Assembly (NCBI RefSeq): GCF_035581365.1
Contig: NZ_CP141590.1
Location: 3,158,001-3,222,000, forward strand
DNA from: Tsuneonella sp. CC-YZS046
GTDB lineage: Bacteria > Pseudomonadota > Alphaproteobacteria > Sphingomonadales > Sphingomonadaceae
Length of the DNA stretch: 64,000 nucleotides
Direction: 5' to 3'
Shown here piece after piece: positions 47,843-56,904 of the stretch; position 1 is the stretch's first letter, and each line of letters starts with the position of its first letter. The notes under the pieces are model-generated. The model was not told the DNA's origin, did no database searches, and worked only from the letters and a program-made list of their open reading frames with translations. The position numbers and the translations under genes were made by a program.

Positions 47843-50281
47843 TCAGAAGTCGAAGGTAGCGGTGACGCCATAGGTGGCGGGCCTGCCGACACCTCTGGAG
47901 ATATTGTCCTGGGCGACGGTGACGTTGAGCCAGTAGTATTTGTTGGTGCAGTTGTCGCACCAGACATACAGGCTCCACCTGTCGTCCGGACCGTTGATGC
48001 CCGCCCGCCCGCTCAGCAATCCGTAGGAGCCGATGGTGAAGGGAGCATCATAGCCGGGAAGGAACCGGTTCTGCGGCCCGCCGGCTGGCAGCGCCGGAAT
48101 TTCCGTGATCGAACCGCCGAGGGTGGCGTCGGTCTTGCCGACCCAGCGCCAGTTGGCGCCGATGAACGGGCTGATCCGGCCTGCATCGAAGGTATATTCG
48201 CCGCCCAGCATGTAAGACCACTTGGGGGTCAGCGGCAGCTTCTGCCCGTTCATGTCCAGCGGCCCGACGGCCGTGTATTCGTTCGGGTCGATCCTGGTGA
48301 TCTCCGAATCCAGATAGGTGGCCGACGCGGAAAGGCTCAGCCCGCGCACCGGGGCGGCGTTGATTTCGATTTCCGCGCCCTTGACCTTGGACTTGGGGAT
48401 GTTGCGCAACTGCGGCAAGGCGCCCCATACCGCATCGTTGATCGAGCCCTGGACCTGCTTGTCGCGATAGTCGTAGATGAACCCGGCCGCATTGATCGTC
48501 AGGCGGCGGTCCAGCAGTTCCGACTTGAGGCCGATTTCATAGGCCAGCACCGATTCCTGCGTGACCGGCTGCAGCCCGACGTAGCTGGCCGGGGAGCCGG
48601 TCGGGAAGCTGCCCGTCTTGTAGCCCTTGGAGACGTTGCCGTAGAGCAGCAACTCGTCGGTCGCACGATAATCGAGGCCGACCCGCCACGAGACATTGTC
48701 TTCCTTCAAGGTGTCGCGGAACTGTTCCCCGGGGATCAGGGCGTAATTGTGCGTGAAGCAATCGCCGGGCTGGATATAGGGGAACAGATCGGGATTGATC
48801 CTGCTGCCGTCGGGATTGAGGTTGCCGTTGAACAGGTCACCCAGATAGTTGAAGACATTGGCGATGTTGCCGTCCCCGGCGTCGGTCCCGCACGCCCTGT
48901 TCTTGATGGTCGACTTGGTGTAGCGGATGCCGCCCTTGGCGGTCAGCCGGGGAATGATTTCGGCTTCCAGATTGGCGAATGCCGCGATGTTCTCGATCGA
49001 ATCGTGCTTCTTGATGCCGTTCTGGAAGATGCCGGAATTGATGGCGCTGGTATTGTTGGCGTAGGATTGCAGCTGGTCTTCGGCGATCTTGCTGTTCTCG
49101 TAATTGACGCCGACCACCCAGTGCAATGCGTTATTGCCGGTATTCTCCAGCCGCAGTTCCTGCGAGAAGCTGTCGATCCGGCCATCCATCCTGGTCTGGT
49201 CTTCGTTCTGGATCGCCGAGCCGCTGCGCGACGCGCCCATCTCCTGGCGGAACCGGACATAGGACGACAGCGAGGTCAGCAGCAGATTGTCGGTCGGGCT
49301 GAATTCCAGCCGCAGCGAACCCTGGATCTGGTCGCGGTCCGCGAACAGCCGGGTCGGGGTGGACTGCATGATGAAGTCATTGTCCGACGGTCCCACCGGG
49401 CCGCCCCAGTCGGCATAGCGCGGGTTGGTGGGGATGAGCGGCTGATCCAGCACCGGAGCGCCAAGCGGCGTCGTCAGATATTGCGTATAGGCATACTTCG
49501 TGCCGGCCAGCGCCAGCGCCTGAGGCTCGGACTTGTCCTTCCAGCCCGCCACCGTGAGGGTCGCCTTGAAGGTGTCGTCCGGTTCCCATTCGAGAATGCC
49601 GCGGCCGGCGAAGTATTCTTCCCGCCCGTTGCGGTCCCACGGCCGGGTATAGCTCTTCTGCCAGGGGTCCATCACATGCGCCTGTCCGGCAAAGCGCGCC
49701 CGCACCGTATCCGACAGCGGCCCGCTGACATGGCCGGTGAACTCGAACAGGTTGAACCGGCCGTAGGTCGCCGAAACCCCCGCCTCGAAGCTGTCGGTCG
49801 GCTTGTTGGCGATCAGGTTGATCGCGCCGCCGGTCGAGTTCTGGCCGAACAGCGTGCCCTGCGGGCCCTTCAGCACCTCGATCCGCTGCAGGTCGAAGGT
49901 CTGATTGGAGGCGGTGATCGGAAACGCCAGCGGCGCTTCGTCGAGATAGAAGCTGACCGCCGGATAGGCGCCCAGCGCGCTCGAGTTGAACCCGATCCCG
50001 CGCAGCGAGAAAACCGGCACGTTGTAGTCCGACCGCGCAAAGGTCAGGCTCGGAACCGCAATCGCCAGGTCTTCCCCGCCCTGAATGCGCTGCTTCTCCA
50101 GCGCATCACCAGACAGCACGCTCAGCGTCTGACCAACATCCATCAGGCTCTGCTCGCGCTTCTGCGCCGTCACAATAATCTCGTTCAACCCACCAGTCTC
50201 CTGCCCATGGGCAAGAGTCGGGAGTGCGCAGAGCGCAATTGCAGAACAGCCGACGGCGAATGAAATCTTGCACTGAGGCAT
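47843..50281 (-). CDS. TonB-dependent receptor
   Basis: This 812-residue outer-membrane receptor has a signal peptide (to about residue 27), an N-terminal plug beginning EIIVTAQKREQSLMDV, and a 22-strand barrel ending in an aromatic residue (TATFDF). The plug block RIEVLKGPQGTLFGQNSTGG is complete. Its sphingomonad-type plug and barrel resemble receptors for hydrophobic substrates; the ligand is unknown. A promoter at 50345-50372 and GGGGAG five bases before ATG 50281 support the start. It is paralogous to the receptor at 61.3 kb. Confidence 0.95.
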   Translation of the reverse strand: MPQCKISFAVGCSAIALCALPTLAHGQETGGLNEIIVTAQKREQSLMDVGQTLSVLSGDALEKQRIQGGEDLAIAVPSLTFARSDYNVPVFSLRGIGFNSSALGAYPAVSFYLDEAPLAFPITASNQTFDLQRIEVLKGPQGTLFGQNSTGGAINLIANKPTDSFEAGVSATYGRFNLFEFTGHVSGPLSDTVRARFAGQAHVMDPWQKSYTRPWDRNGREEYFAGRGILEWEPDDTFKATLTVAGWKDKSEPQALALAGTKYAYTQYLTTPLGAPVLDQPLIPTNPRYADWGGPVGPSDNDFIMQSTPTRLFADRDQIQGSLRLEFSPTDNLLLTSLSSYVRFRQEMGASRSGSAIQNEDQTRMDGRIDSFSQELRLENTGNNALHWVVGVNYENSKIAEDQLQSYANNTSAINSGIFQNGIKKHDSIENIAAFANLEAEIIPRLTAKGGIRYTKSTIKNRACGTDAGDGNIANVFNYLGDLFNGNLNPDGSRINPDLFPYIQPGDCFTHNYALIPGEQFRDTLKEDNVSWRVGLDYRATDELLLYGNVSKGYKTGSFPTGSPASYVGLQPVTQESVLAYEIGLKSELLDRRLTINAAGFIYDYRDKQVQGSINDAVWGALPQLRNIPKSKVKGAEIEINAAPVRGLSLSASATYLDSEITRIDPNEYTAVGPLDMNGQKLPLTPKWSYMLGGEYTFDAGRISPFIGANWRWVGKTDATLGGSITEIPALPAGGPQNRFLPGYDAPFTIGSYGLLSGRAGINGPDDRWSLYVWCDNCTNKYYWLNVTVAQDNISRGVGRPATYGVTATFDF

Positions 50282-50344
50282 ATCGCTCCCCTTCCATTAA
50301 TCGGTGCTGGACCATTTCCAGTCAGAATCCCGATTGATGCTCGG

Positions 50345-50372
50345 ATATTACGCCTCTGACGCCCGGCGTCAA
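50345..50372 (-). promoter_or_regulatory. Sigma-70-type promoter of the receptor gene
   Basis: On the minus strand TTGACG (50372-50367) and TAATAT (50350-50345) are separated by 16 bases. The start site would be near 50338, giving a leader of about 57 bases. Confidence 0.65.
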
Positions 50373-50399
50373 TACCGGGCGCTCGCTATGTTTTTGTGC

Positions 50400-51599
50400 T
50401 CACTCCGCCGCTTTGAGCTGCAGGCGCAGGGATTCAGCGATGGGATAGCCGCCTGCCGAAAGCCAGCTGAGCAGGACGTCCTGATGAGTGAGGCCGTCAC
50501 CCGCGCGCAGGGCGCAGCCCAGGGACAGGATATATTGCTTCCAGGTGCAGAACACCTTGTGCCAGGCCAGCTTCTTCCGGTCGATCGGCAGCCCGCCCGC
50601 GGCTTCGTAAGCCTCCACGAAAGCGTCGGTGCTTTCGAACAGGCCGCAATGGAAAGGCTTGCCGTCCTCATAGGTCCGATAGAGATCGGTCACCACCCAT
50701 GCCAGGTCCGCATGGCGGTCGCCGAGATAACCCAGCTCCCAGTCGAGAATCGCGGTGATCTGCCCGGTGTCTTCCTCGAACAGGAAGTTACCGGTCCGGA
50801 AATCGCCATGCACCACCGACAGATGATCCAGCGTGGGCGCGTTGCGGCGCAGCCAGTCTTCCGTCATCAGCGAAATCACCGATGGCTCGTAGAGATCTTC
50901 CTGCCAGCAGCGCCCCCACCAGTTGACGATCTGCTCCGCCGCTTCGGTCGTGCCGACCGCGGGCCTCGAGAAACTGGGAAGATCGCCATCGGCGATCGGC
51001 GCCTGGTGGAGCGCCGCCATGTAGCGCGCATATTGCGGCACCAGCAGATCGCGCAGCGCCTTGGGGAAATGGGTGCCCATGCCCGTGACGTTGGAACTGA
51101 CCTGCGATGGCTTCTGCACGCCGGCGACGAAAGACGACACCAGGGCAGGCGTGCCCATGACCGAGCCATCATCGTCGATCCAGTGAACCCGCGGCACCGG
51201 CATCAGCGGTCCGGCAAAGCGCATCAGCTCGAATTCGCGGCGCCGGTCCGTCTCGACGATCGACGCGGCCGGTTCGCAGCGCAGGACCATGCGGTCGCCG
51301 GTCCGCCGGACGCCGCCGTCGATCCAGTCCAGCTCGAACACGAACTGCTCCTTGGATGCCCCGCCGGTCAGGCTGCGCAGGTTGCGAATGGCGATATCGC
51401 CTTCAGTCCCGGCGGAAATCAGGCGATGCAGCCGCTCGCCGATCTCCTCGAAGCTGGGCGAATGATAGGCGGGCTGCCCGCGCCGCTTCAGCTTGCGGGT
51501 CAGCGCCTCGTCGATCGAAGCTTCGGTGGGATAGCGTTCCCGCAACTCGGCAATCCACTGGTCGGTGGGCCTGGCGCGCAGCGCAATGCGATCCTGCAT
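50400..51599 (-). CDS. APH-fold phosphotransferase, copy 1
   Basis: This 399-residue protein belongs to the aminoglycoside phosphotransferase/choline kinase-like family. SLTGGASKEQFVFELDW is the nucleotide-binding N-lobe, VVHGDFRTGNFLF is the catalytic loop (Asp near residue 260), and AILDWELGYLGD is the metal-binding DxD-type motif. Close relatives occur with acyl-CoA dehydrogenases and phosphorylate hydroxyacyl-CoA (LvaA, ACAD10/11). It is the last gene of a leftward operon with a 177-residue protein and a DUF7064/7065-like protein. Drug resistance is unlikely in this context. A paralogue is encoded at 59.0 kb. Confidence 0.85.
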   Translation of the reverse strand: MQDRIALRARPTDQWIAELRERYPTEASIDEALTRKLKRRGQPAYHSPSFEEIGERLHRLISAGTEGDIAIRNLRSLTGGASKEQFVFELDWIDGGVRRTGDRMVLRCEPAASIVETDRRREFELMRFAGPLMPVPRVHWIDDDGSVMGTPALVSSFVAGVQKPSQVSSNVTGMGTHFPKALRDLLVPQYARYMAALHQAPIADGDLPSFSRPAVGTTEAAEQIVNWWGRCWQEDLYEPSVISLMTEDWLRRNAPTLDHLSVVHGDFRTGNFLFEEDTGQITAILDWELGYLGDRHADLAWVVTDLYRTYEDGKPFHCGLFESTDAFVEAYEAAGGLPIDRKKLAWHKVFCTWKQYILSLGCALRAGDGLTHQDVLLSWLSAGGYPIAESLRLQLKAAE

Positions 51600-51611
51600 A
51601 TTCTCGCGCCC

Positions 51612-52145
51612 TTACCCGGCCGGCGCGGCTTCGAGGGATTCGCGGATCGATTTCAGCGTGTCCGGAAACACGTCGAAGCCCGTCTTGGCGACGAAGGCGC
51701 GTTCGCGGCTCGTCTGGTCTTCGGTCAGGTCGATGACCGCCCGGGAAATCGCGCGCGCGGTTTCCGCATCCACGGTCGAAAGCACTTTCGAGATCGCGTC
51801 GCACAGGGTTTCCCGCAGCGCGTAATTCGCATCGCGGATCTGGCTGAGCGTGACATTGTGGCGCGTTCCGACATCCTTCGTGACGGCGACGGCGTCGTCC
51901 AATTCCTTGCCCAGCGGCTGACCGGCAAGTTCGGCCACCTTTTCGGCCATCGCGACCATCGAGCGGCCATCCGCGATTTCATACCAATTGGCGTAGTCGA
52001 TCTGTTCCTGCATCAGGTTGAGCGAGCCGATCACCAGCTGTAATTGCTCTGCGGCGGCCTTGTTGTCGGGGTCGATCGCGGGCAGCACGACATCCGCCAG
52101 CGCCTTGTTCATGGTCCTGATCCGGAGATCGAAACTGGGTTGCAT
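51612..52145 (-). CDS. Hypothetical helical protein in kinase operon
   Basis: This is a 177-residue, mostly helical, soluble protein with no recognised family. It starts 28 bases after the DUF7064/7065-like gene and ends 12 bases before the kinase gene, so all three are one operon. Its helical N-terminus (RIRTMNKALADVVLPAI) recalls the small companion of the levulinate kinase LvaA, but I cannot show homology. A stabilising or scaffolding partner of the kinase is a possible role. Confidence 0.75.
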   Translation of the reverse strand: MQPSFDLRIRTMNKALADVVLPAIDPDNKAAAEQLQLVIGSLNLMQEQIDYANWYEIADGRSMVAMAEKVAELAGQPLGKELDDAVAVTKDVGTRHNVTLSQIRDANYALRETLCDAISKVLSTVDAETARAISRAVIDLTEDQTSRERAFVAKTGFDVFPDTLKSIRESLEAAPAG

Positions 52146-52173
52146 CCTCTATTCCTTTCCAAATTGCATGAAT

Positions 52174-53151
52174 TTACCGGCGTGGAGCCTGGCTGGCGGC
52201 CAGGCCATGACGCGTGCGATAGGCCATGGACGTATTCTCCATCGCCAGCCCATGGCCCACATGGCCGCCCATCGTCCAGCGCTTGAGCGTGATTCCCACA
52301 TCGACGCTGGGATAGACCGGCCAGGGGCCGCCCGCGATGGAAGCCCCGTAAAGGCTGAATTTCTCCCCATCGGCATCCTCGCCGTGCCATTCCGCGGCGA
52401 TCGGCAGGTAATTGAGCCGCGAGAGGATCAGCCTGGCCGAGACCAGCCCGGTGACCTTGCCCTGCCGGCAGATATAGCCATGGGCCAGATCGAGTTCATC
52501 CGAATGGACCGGGTCGGCTGGGAAGAAGCCGTGAACGGCGGTGTCGATGTCCGGAAAATAGGCGCCCAGCCACATCATCCCGGGCAGTTCCACTTCGGTC
52601 CGGGGACCCCAGCTGTGGTCCATGACCTGCACGCAATCGACCGGGATCACTTCCCCCCGGCAGCGTATCTCCCCCTTCACCCGCGCGTGCATGTCCCAAT
52701 GGCCGCGATAGGCTTCGCCCAGAACGAAGCCCCCGTCCATCTGCTGCCTGGTGACGGGGTCCATGTCCGGATCGGAAATGTCGTAAGGCTCCATGATGCC
52801 GCTGATGTCGAAATGGATCTCGGTGTCGTCGATGCCGATGTAATCGACCCGATAGTCGCGCGGGCTGGCGGCCTTCACGCTGAGCCCGCTGGCCAATGCA
52901 TATTCGCGCAAGCTGCTTGCGCCGGGCTGATGGTGATGATTGGCGACATAGAGCGCATCGTGCGAACGGTCGACCAGCCCGCGCCAGATGCGGACATCGG
53001 TCATCACGATGCCCAGGTTCGGGCGGAAGAGGGCCTGGAGATGGCCGCAGATGCGGCGTTCCGCATTGAAGAACGCGAAATAATTGGTTTCCGCCCAGTC
53101 ATGCGCGGCCGGGTCCGTCGGGTGGAAATCGACATCGCTGTCCAGAATCAT
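52174..53151 (-). CDS. DUF7064/DUF7065-like two-domain protein
   Basis: This 325-residue protein resembles the DUF7064/7065 family, two lipocalin-like (AttH/tocopherol cyclase-type) beta domains. The N-terminal signature ETNYFAFFNAE is followed by MDHSWGPR, the conserved central motif, and LPGMMWLGAYFP. It may bind or modify a hydrophobic acyl or steroid-like compound. ATG 53151 has GAGG six bases upstream; ATG 53157 has no spacing. It heads the kinase operon. A second member starts at 63882 and is cut by the window edge. Confidence 0.7.
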   Translation of the reverse strand: MILDSDVDFHPTDPAAHDWAETNYFAFFNAERRICGHLQALFRPNLGIVMTDVRIWRGLVDRSHDALYVANHHHQPGASSLREYALASGLSVKAASPRDYRVDYIGIDDTEIHFDISGIMEPYDISDPDMDPVTRQQMDGGFVLGEAYRGHWDMHARVKGEIRCRGEVIPVDCVQVMDHSWGPRTEVELPGMMWLGAYFPDIDTAVHGFFPADPVHSDELDLAHGYICRQGKVTGLVSARLILSRLNYLPIAAEWHGEDADGEKFSLYGASIAGGPWPVYPSVDVGITLKRWTMGGHVGHGLAMENTSMAYRTRHGLAASQAPRR

Positions 53152-53251
53152 CGGCATCCTCTTTTTTGTGTGGGCAAGCGCCGCCAAGCTTCCTAGGGAT
53201 GTCGAAATTCAACCGCAACCCAAACCGGTTTCGGATCAAGGGAGGAAGCAA

Positions 53252-54013
53252 TTGGACCTGTTCAACCTGCGGGAACGGCATGTCGCGATCATCGGCGCAT
53301 CGGGGGATATCGGCACTTCGATGGTGCAATTGTGCCTTTCGCTGGGGGCCAGCGTATATGCGGTCGATCGGGATGAGGCTGCCTTGGCCGGCCTTGCGGA
53401 TCTGCCGGAAGCGGGCGGCGCGCTGCGGACATTCGTGGCCGACGTCACCGATGAAGGGGTGATGGCCGCGGCATTTGGCGGCATGGGCGGCCGGCTTGAC
53501 GGACTGGTCAATGGCGCTGGAATCGAGAACCGGCCCGTCAACATCGACGAGATGGATGTCGAGGTGTTCCGCAAGGTCGTCGACGTCAATGTGACCGGCG
53601 TGTTCCTCGGCATGAAATACGGGATTCCGCTGATGTGCGAGAGCGGCGGTTCGGTCGTGAACGTGGCCAGCACGGCGGGCATCAAGGGCGCGGCGGGCAT
53701 GGCGCCCTATATCGCCAGCAAGCATGCGGTGATCGGCCTGACCCGGACAGGGGCTATCGAATGGGGGCAGGCCGGCATTCGCGTCAATGCGATCTGCCCC
53801 GGCCCGGTCGAGGGGCGGATGATCGATTCGATCTATGGCAGCAAGCCGGGCGCGCCTTCCGAAATCGCGCGTGCCCGCATGGCGGTGATTCCCAGCCGCC
53901 GCTTCGGCCGGCGCGAGGAAATCGCCAATGTCACGGCTTTCCTGCTGTCCGAAGCCGCCACTTATGTGAATGGCGCGTGCTATTCCATCGACGGGGGAAT
54001 CTCGGCTATCTGA
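53252..54013 (+). CDS. SDR family oxidoreductase (LimB-like operon)
   Basis: This 253-residue classical SDR has IGASGDIG for the cofactor, VDRDEA for NAD+ preference, NGAG, then ASTAG and YIASK for the catalytic residues. The start is TTG 53252, with GGGAGG seven to nine bases upstream; longer frames upstream read into the divergent promoter. It is about 100 bases from the divergent DUF7064/7065-like gene and 145 bases before the LimB-like gene. It is likely an alcohol or diol dehydrogenase in the same pathway. Confidence 0.88.
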   Translation: MDLFNLRERHVAIIGASGDIGTSMVQLCLSLGASVYAVDRDEAALAGLADLPEAGGALRTFVADVTDEGVMAAAFGGMGGRLDGLVNGAGIENRPVNIDEMDVEVFRKVVDVNVTGVFLGMKYGIPLMCESGGSVVNVASTAGIKGAAGMAPYIASKHAVIGLTRTGAIEWGQAGIRVNAICPGPVEGRMIDSIYGSKPGAPSEIARARMAVIPSRRFGRREEIANVTAFLLSEAATYVNGACYSIDGGISAI

Positions 54014-54157
54014 GGTGGTATTCAAGGGGACTCGGATTGACAGGAGTTTTCCCGTCCCTCACTGAGAACCGAGAATTGCTCGGATACCGCCATGGTCGCA
54101 TGGCAGGCGCGGGCGCGGAAGATTGGGACCAGGATTATGAGATTTATCGAGGAGCCG

Positions 54158-55288
54158 ATGCGGTTTGGGATATTCATGGGCCCGTATCACCGGCCTGACC
54201 TGAACCCGCTGCTGGCGTTGCAGCAGGACATGGAGACGATCATCAACCTGGATCGTCTGGGTTTTGACGAGGCGTGGATCGGGGAGCACCATTCGGGCGG
54301 GGTGGAGACGATCTCGTGCCCGGAGCTGACGATCGCGGCGGCGGCGGAGCGGACCAGGCACATCAAGCTGGGGACGGGGGCGATCACCATCCCCTATCAC
54401 AATCCGCTGATGGTGGCGGACCGGATCGTGCAGCTCGATTACATGACGCGCGGACGGATGATGTTCGGGGTTGCGCCGGGCCAGCTGGTGCAGGACGCGC
54501 AGATGATCGGCCTTGATCCGCTGAACAACCGGCGGATGCTGCATGAGGCGCTGGAAGTGCTGATCCCGCTGTTCAAGGGTGAGCGGGTAACGCGCAAGAC
54601 GGACTGGTTCAACCTGGTCGATGCGCGGCTGCAGCTGCTGCCCTACAGCAATTTCGACATGGCGACGGTGGGTGTGATCTCGCCGTCGGGTCCGCTGCTG
54701 GCAGGCAAGCACGGGATGGGGCTGCTGTCGGTGGCTGCGACGCATCCGGTGGGTGTGGAGAAGCTGCTGGAGCATTGGCAGATCATCGAGACGGAAGCGA
54801 AGAAGGCCGGCCATGTGGCGGATCGCAGCAAGTGGCGCCTGATGGGTCCGATGCATATCGCCGAGACGTTCGAGCAGGCGCGCGATGAAGTGCGCTACGG
54901 GATGTGCAAGCTGGAGAACTACCGGGAGCACATCAACCCGGGGGCGGGGATCGACTGGTCGAGCACGGACCGGGCGGTGGACCAGCTCAACGAGCAGGGG
55001 TTTGCGGTGATCGGGACGCCGGAGATGGCGCGTGCGCAGATCGACCGGCTGATCGAGAAGTCTGGCGGGTTCGGCTGCTACATGCTGATGGGGGTGGACT
55101 GGGCGCGGCACGATGCGACGCTGCGCAGCCATCAGCTGTTCGCCGAAGAGGTGATCCCTTACTACCGGGGCACCAACCGGGCCACCCTGGCCAGCTTCGA
55201 GGATGTCATGGGCACCGGCTTCGAAGGCGCCGAAATCACCGCCAGGGCCCAGGAAGCCATGGCCAGAGTCTACGCCGAAAATAAGTAA
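54158..55288 (+). CDS. Limonene-monooxygenase-like LLM flavoprotein
   Basis: This 376-residue luciferase-like monooxygenase resembles LimB (limonene 1,2-monooxygenase). MRFGIFMGPYHRPDLNP, LGFDEAWIGEHHSGG, AAAAERTRHIKLGTG and PLMVADRIVQLDYMTRGR are family blocks. It probably uses reduced flavin and O2 to oxidise a cyclic or terpenoid-like substrate; the reductase partner is not obvious. ATG 54158 fits the family start; other in-frame ATGs at 54092 and 54137 lie upstream. Codon use is strongly G-ending up to about 55140 and then becomes C-rich and like its neighbours, a possible recombination joint. Confidence 0.88.
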   Translation: MRFGIFMGPYHRPDLNPLLALQQDMETIINLDRLGFDEAWIGEHHSGGVETISCPELTIAAAAERTRHIKLGTGAITIPYHNPLMVADRIVQLDYMTRGRMMFGVAPGQLVQDAQMIGLDPLNNRRMLHEALEVLIPLFKGERVTRKTDWFNLVDARLQLLPYSNFDMATVGVISPSGPLLAGKHGMGLLSVAATHPVGVEKLLEHWQIIETEAKKAGHVADRSKWRLMGPMHIAETFEQARDEVRYGMCKLENYREHINPGAGIDWSSTDRAVDQLNEQGFAVIGTPEMARAQIDRLIEKSGGFGCYMLMGVDWARHDATLRSHQLFAEEVIPYYRGTNRATLASFEDVMGTGFEGAEITARAQEAMARVYAENK

Positions 55289-55321
55289 GCGCTACACGGC
55301 CCATTCCGCGGGAGAGAAATC

Positions 55322-56137
55322 ATGGCAGTGAAATTCGTCGACGTGCCGTCCGGTGCGAAAATCGCGCTGGAGGATACGGGTGGGCCCGGTGTCCCGCTTG
55401 TCTTCAGCCACGGCTACATGATGAACCATACGATGTTCGACCAGCAGGTCGAATATTTCAAATCGCGCTGCCGCTGCATCGCCTGGGATGCGCGCGGCCA
55501 TGGCGAAACCCAATGGCAGGGCGATTTCAACTATTGGGATTCCGCCAGGGATCTGCTCGGCTTGGTCGATGCGCTCGATCTCGGCAAGATCGTCCATGTG
55601 GGCATGAGCCAGGGCGGTATCGTCGGGATGCGCGGGGCACTGCTCGAGCCGGAGAAATTCTACGGCATCGTCCAGCTTGCCACCCAGGCGGGCGAAGTGC
55701 CGGACAGCGGCGACGATACCTTCGTGCGCACGATGGACGACTGGTTCGTCAATGGCGCGGATCAGGGGAAGGTCGAATTCCTCGCCAGCTTCATTCTCGG
55801 CCCCGGCGCCAACCACGATTACTGGCACAAGGCCTGGTTCGACATGACCAAGCAGCAGGTGCGCGATGCGACCGGCTGCCTGATGTCGATCGACCCGCTG
55901 TGGGATCGCTTGAAGGACGTTTCGGTGCCCGTGGCGACCATTCACGGCCTGGCCGATATCGCCACTTCGCATGAACTGGGCCTCAGGACGCCGCAGGGCG
56001 TGCCCGATGCGCGTAGCGTCACCCTGATCGAGGGCGGGCCGCATGCGGTCAACATCACCCATCCCGATCAGGTCAACAAGGCGATCGAGGAATTCCTGGA
56101 CGAACTCGAAGCCGAAAATCTCGAGATGAAGGGCTGA
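55322..56137 (+). CDS. Alpha/beta hydrolase
   Basis: This 271-residue serine hydrolase has the haloperoxidase/epoxide hydrolase-like fold: FSHGYMMNHTMFD at the oxyanion loop, nucleophile Ser96 in GMSQGG, Asp in HGLADIATS, and His in GGPHAVNITH. Being a Ser and not an Asp nucleophile, it is an esterase/lactonase or C-C hydrolase and not a typical epoxide hydrolase. It sits 33 bases after the LimB-like gene and four bases before an SDR in one operon. The substrate is unknown. Confidence 0.88.
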   Translation: MAVKFVDVPSGAKIALEDTGGPGVPLVFSHGYMMNHTMFDQQVEYFKSRCRCIAWDARGHGETQWQGDFNYWDSARDLLGLVDALDLGKIVHVGMSQGGIVGMRGALLEPEKFYGIVQLATQAGEVPDSGDDTFVRTMDDWFVNGADQGKVEFLASFILGPGANHDYWHKAWFDMTKQQVRDATGCLMSIDPLWDRLKDVSVPVATIHGLADIATSHELGLRTPQGVPDARSVTLIEGGPHAVNITHPDQVNKAIEEFLDELEAENLEMKG

Positions 56138-56141
56138 ATCC

Positions 56142-56882
56142 ATGAATTTCGAACTCAACGGCAAGGTCGCGCTGGTAACGGGCGGCGCATCGGGTATCGG
56201 CGAAGCCTGTATCCGCGTTTTTCACGCTTCGGGCGCCAAGGTCGTCATCGCGGACCTGTCCGCAGAAGCCGGCGCGAAGCTGGCCGCCGAACTGGGTGAA
56301 GGCGCCGCATCCGTCCAGGTCGATGTGGCCGATGCGGCCTCCTGCCAGGGGATGGTCGATTTCGCCCTGCAGCAATTCGGCCGCCTCGACATCGCGGTCA
56401 ACAATGCCGGCATCTCCACCGAACTGGCGCCCATCACGGAGACCAGCGTGGAAGACTGGCGCAAGGTGGTCGGCATCAATCTGGACGGCGTATTCTACTG
56501 CCTGAAGGCCGAGATTCCGGCGATGGAGAAGACCGGCGGCTCGATCGTCAACATCGCCTCGATCATGGGTGCCATCGCGCGCGATGGCGCGGCTCCGTAT
56601 ATTTCCTCCAAGCATGGCGTGGTGGGCTTGACCAAGACGGCCGCGCTGGAATGCGTATCCAAAAACATTCGCGTCAATGCGATCGGGCCGGGCTATGTCG
56701 AAACCCCGCTGTTGAAGAAGGCGACGCTCGAGCATCTGGACCAGATCGCTTCGCTGCACCCGATCGGACGGCTTGCCCAGCCCGCCGAAATCGCCGCCGC
56801 CGTCGCTTTCCTTGCTTCTTCCGCCGCAAGCTTCATAACGGGCGCCTACTACCCCGTCGACGGGGGCTATCTGGCGCGCTGA
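56142..56882 (+). CDS. SDR family oxidoreductase
   Basis: This 246-residue classical SDR has TGGASGIG near residues 13-20, IADLSAE for NAD+ use, NNAG, then IASIMG and YISSK for the catalytic residues. It starts four bases after the hydrolase gene and is followed by the MFS gene after 22 bases. It probably oxidises a secondary alcohol. This is the fourth SDR of the island, which suggests several hydroxyl groups on the substrate. Confidence 0.92.
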   Translation: MNFELNGKVALVTGGASGIGEACIRVFHASGAKVVIADLSAEAGAKLAAELGEGAASVQVDVADAASCQGMVDFALQQFGRLDIAVNNAGISTELAPITETSVEDWRKVVGINLDGVFYCLKAEIPAMEKTGGSIVNIASIMGAIARDGAAPYISSKHGVVGLTKTAALECVSKNIRVNAIGPGYVETPLLKKATLEHLDQIASLHPIGRLAQPAEIAAAVAFLASSAASFITGAYYPVDGGYLAR

Positions 56883-56904
56883 GGCACATTGAAAAGCGGC
56901 CGAC

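Noticed and set aside
47552-50263. A 903-codon plus-strand frame across the first TonB receptor
   Set aside because: Antisense shadow of a well supported receptor gene; no conserved motifs and no ribosome site.
50400-51599. Antibiotic resistance phosphotransferase
   Set aside because: The fold is that of APH enzymes, but the operon partners and the paralogue near a thioesterase point to acyl or alcohol metabolism.
54059-55132. A 357-codon minus-strand frame across the LimB-like gene
   Set aside because: Antisense shadow caused by the strong G-ending codon bias of that gene; used only as a sign of the codon switch.
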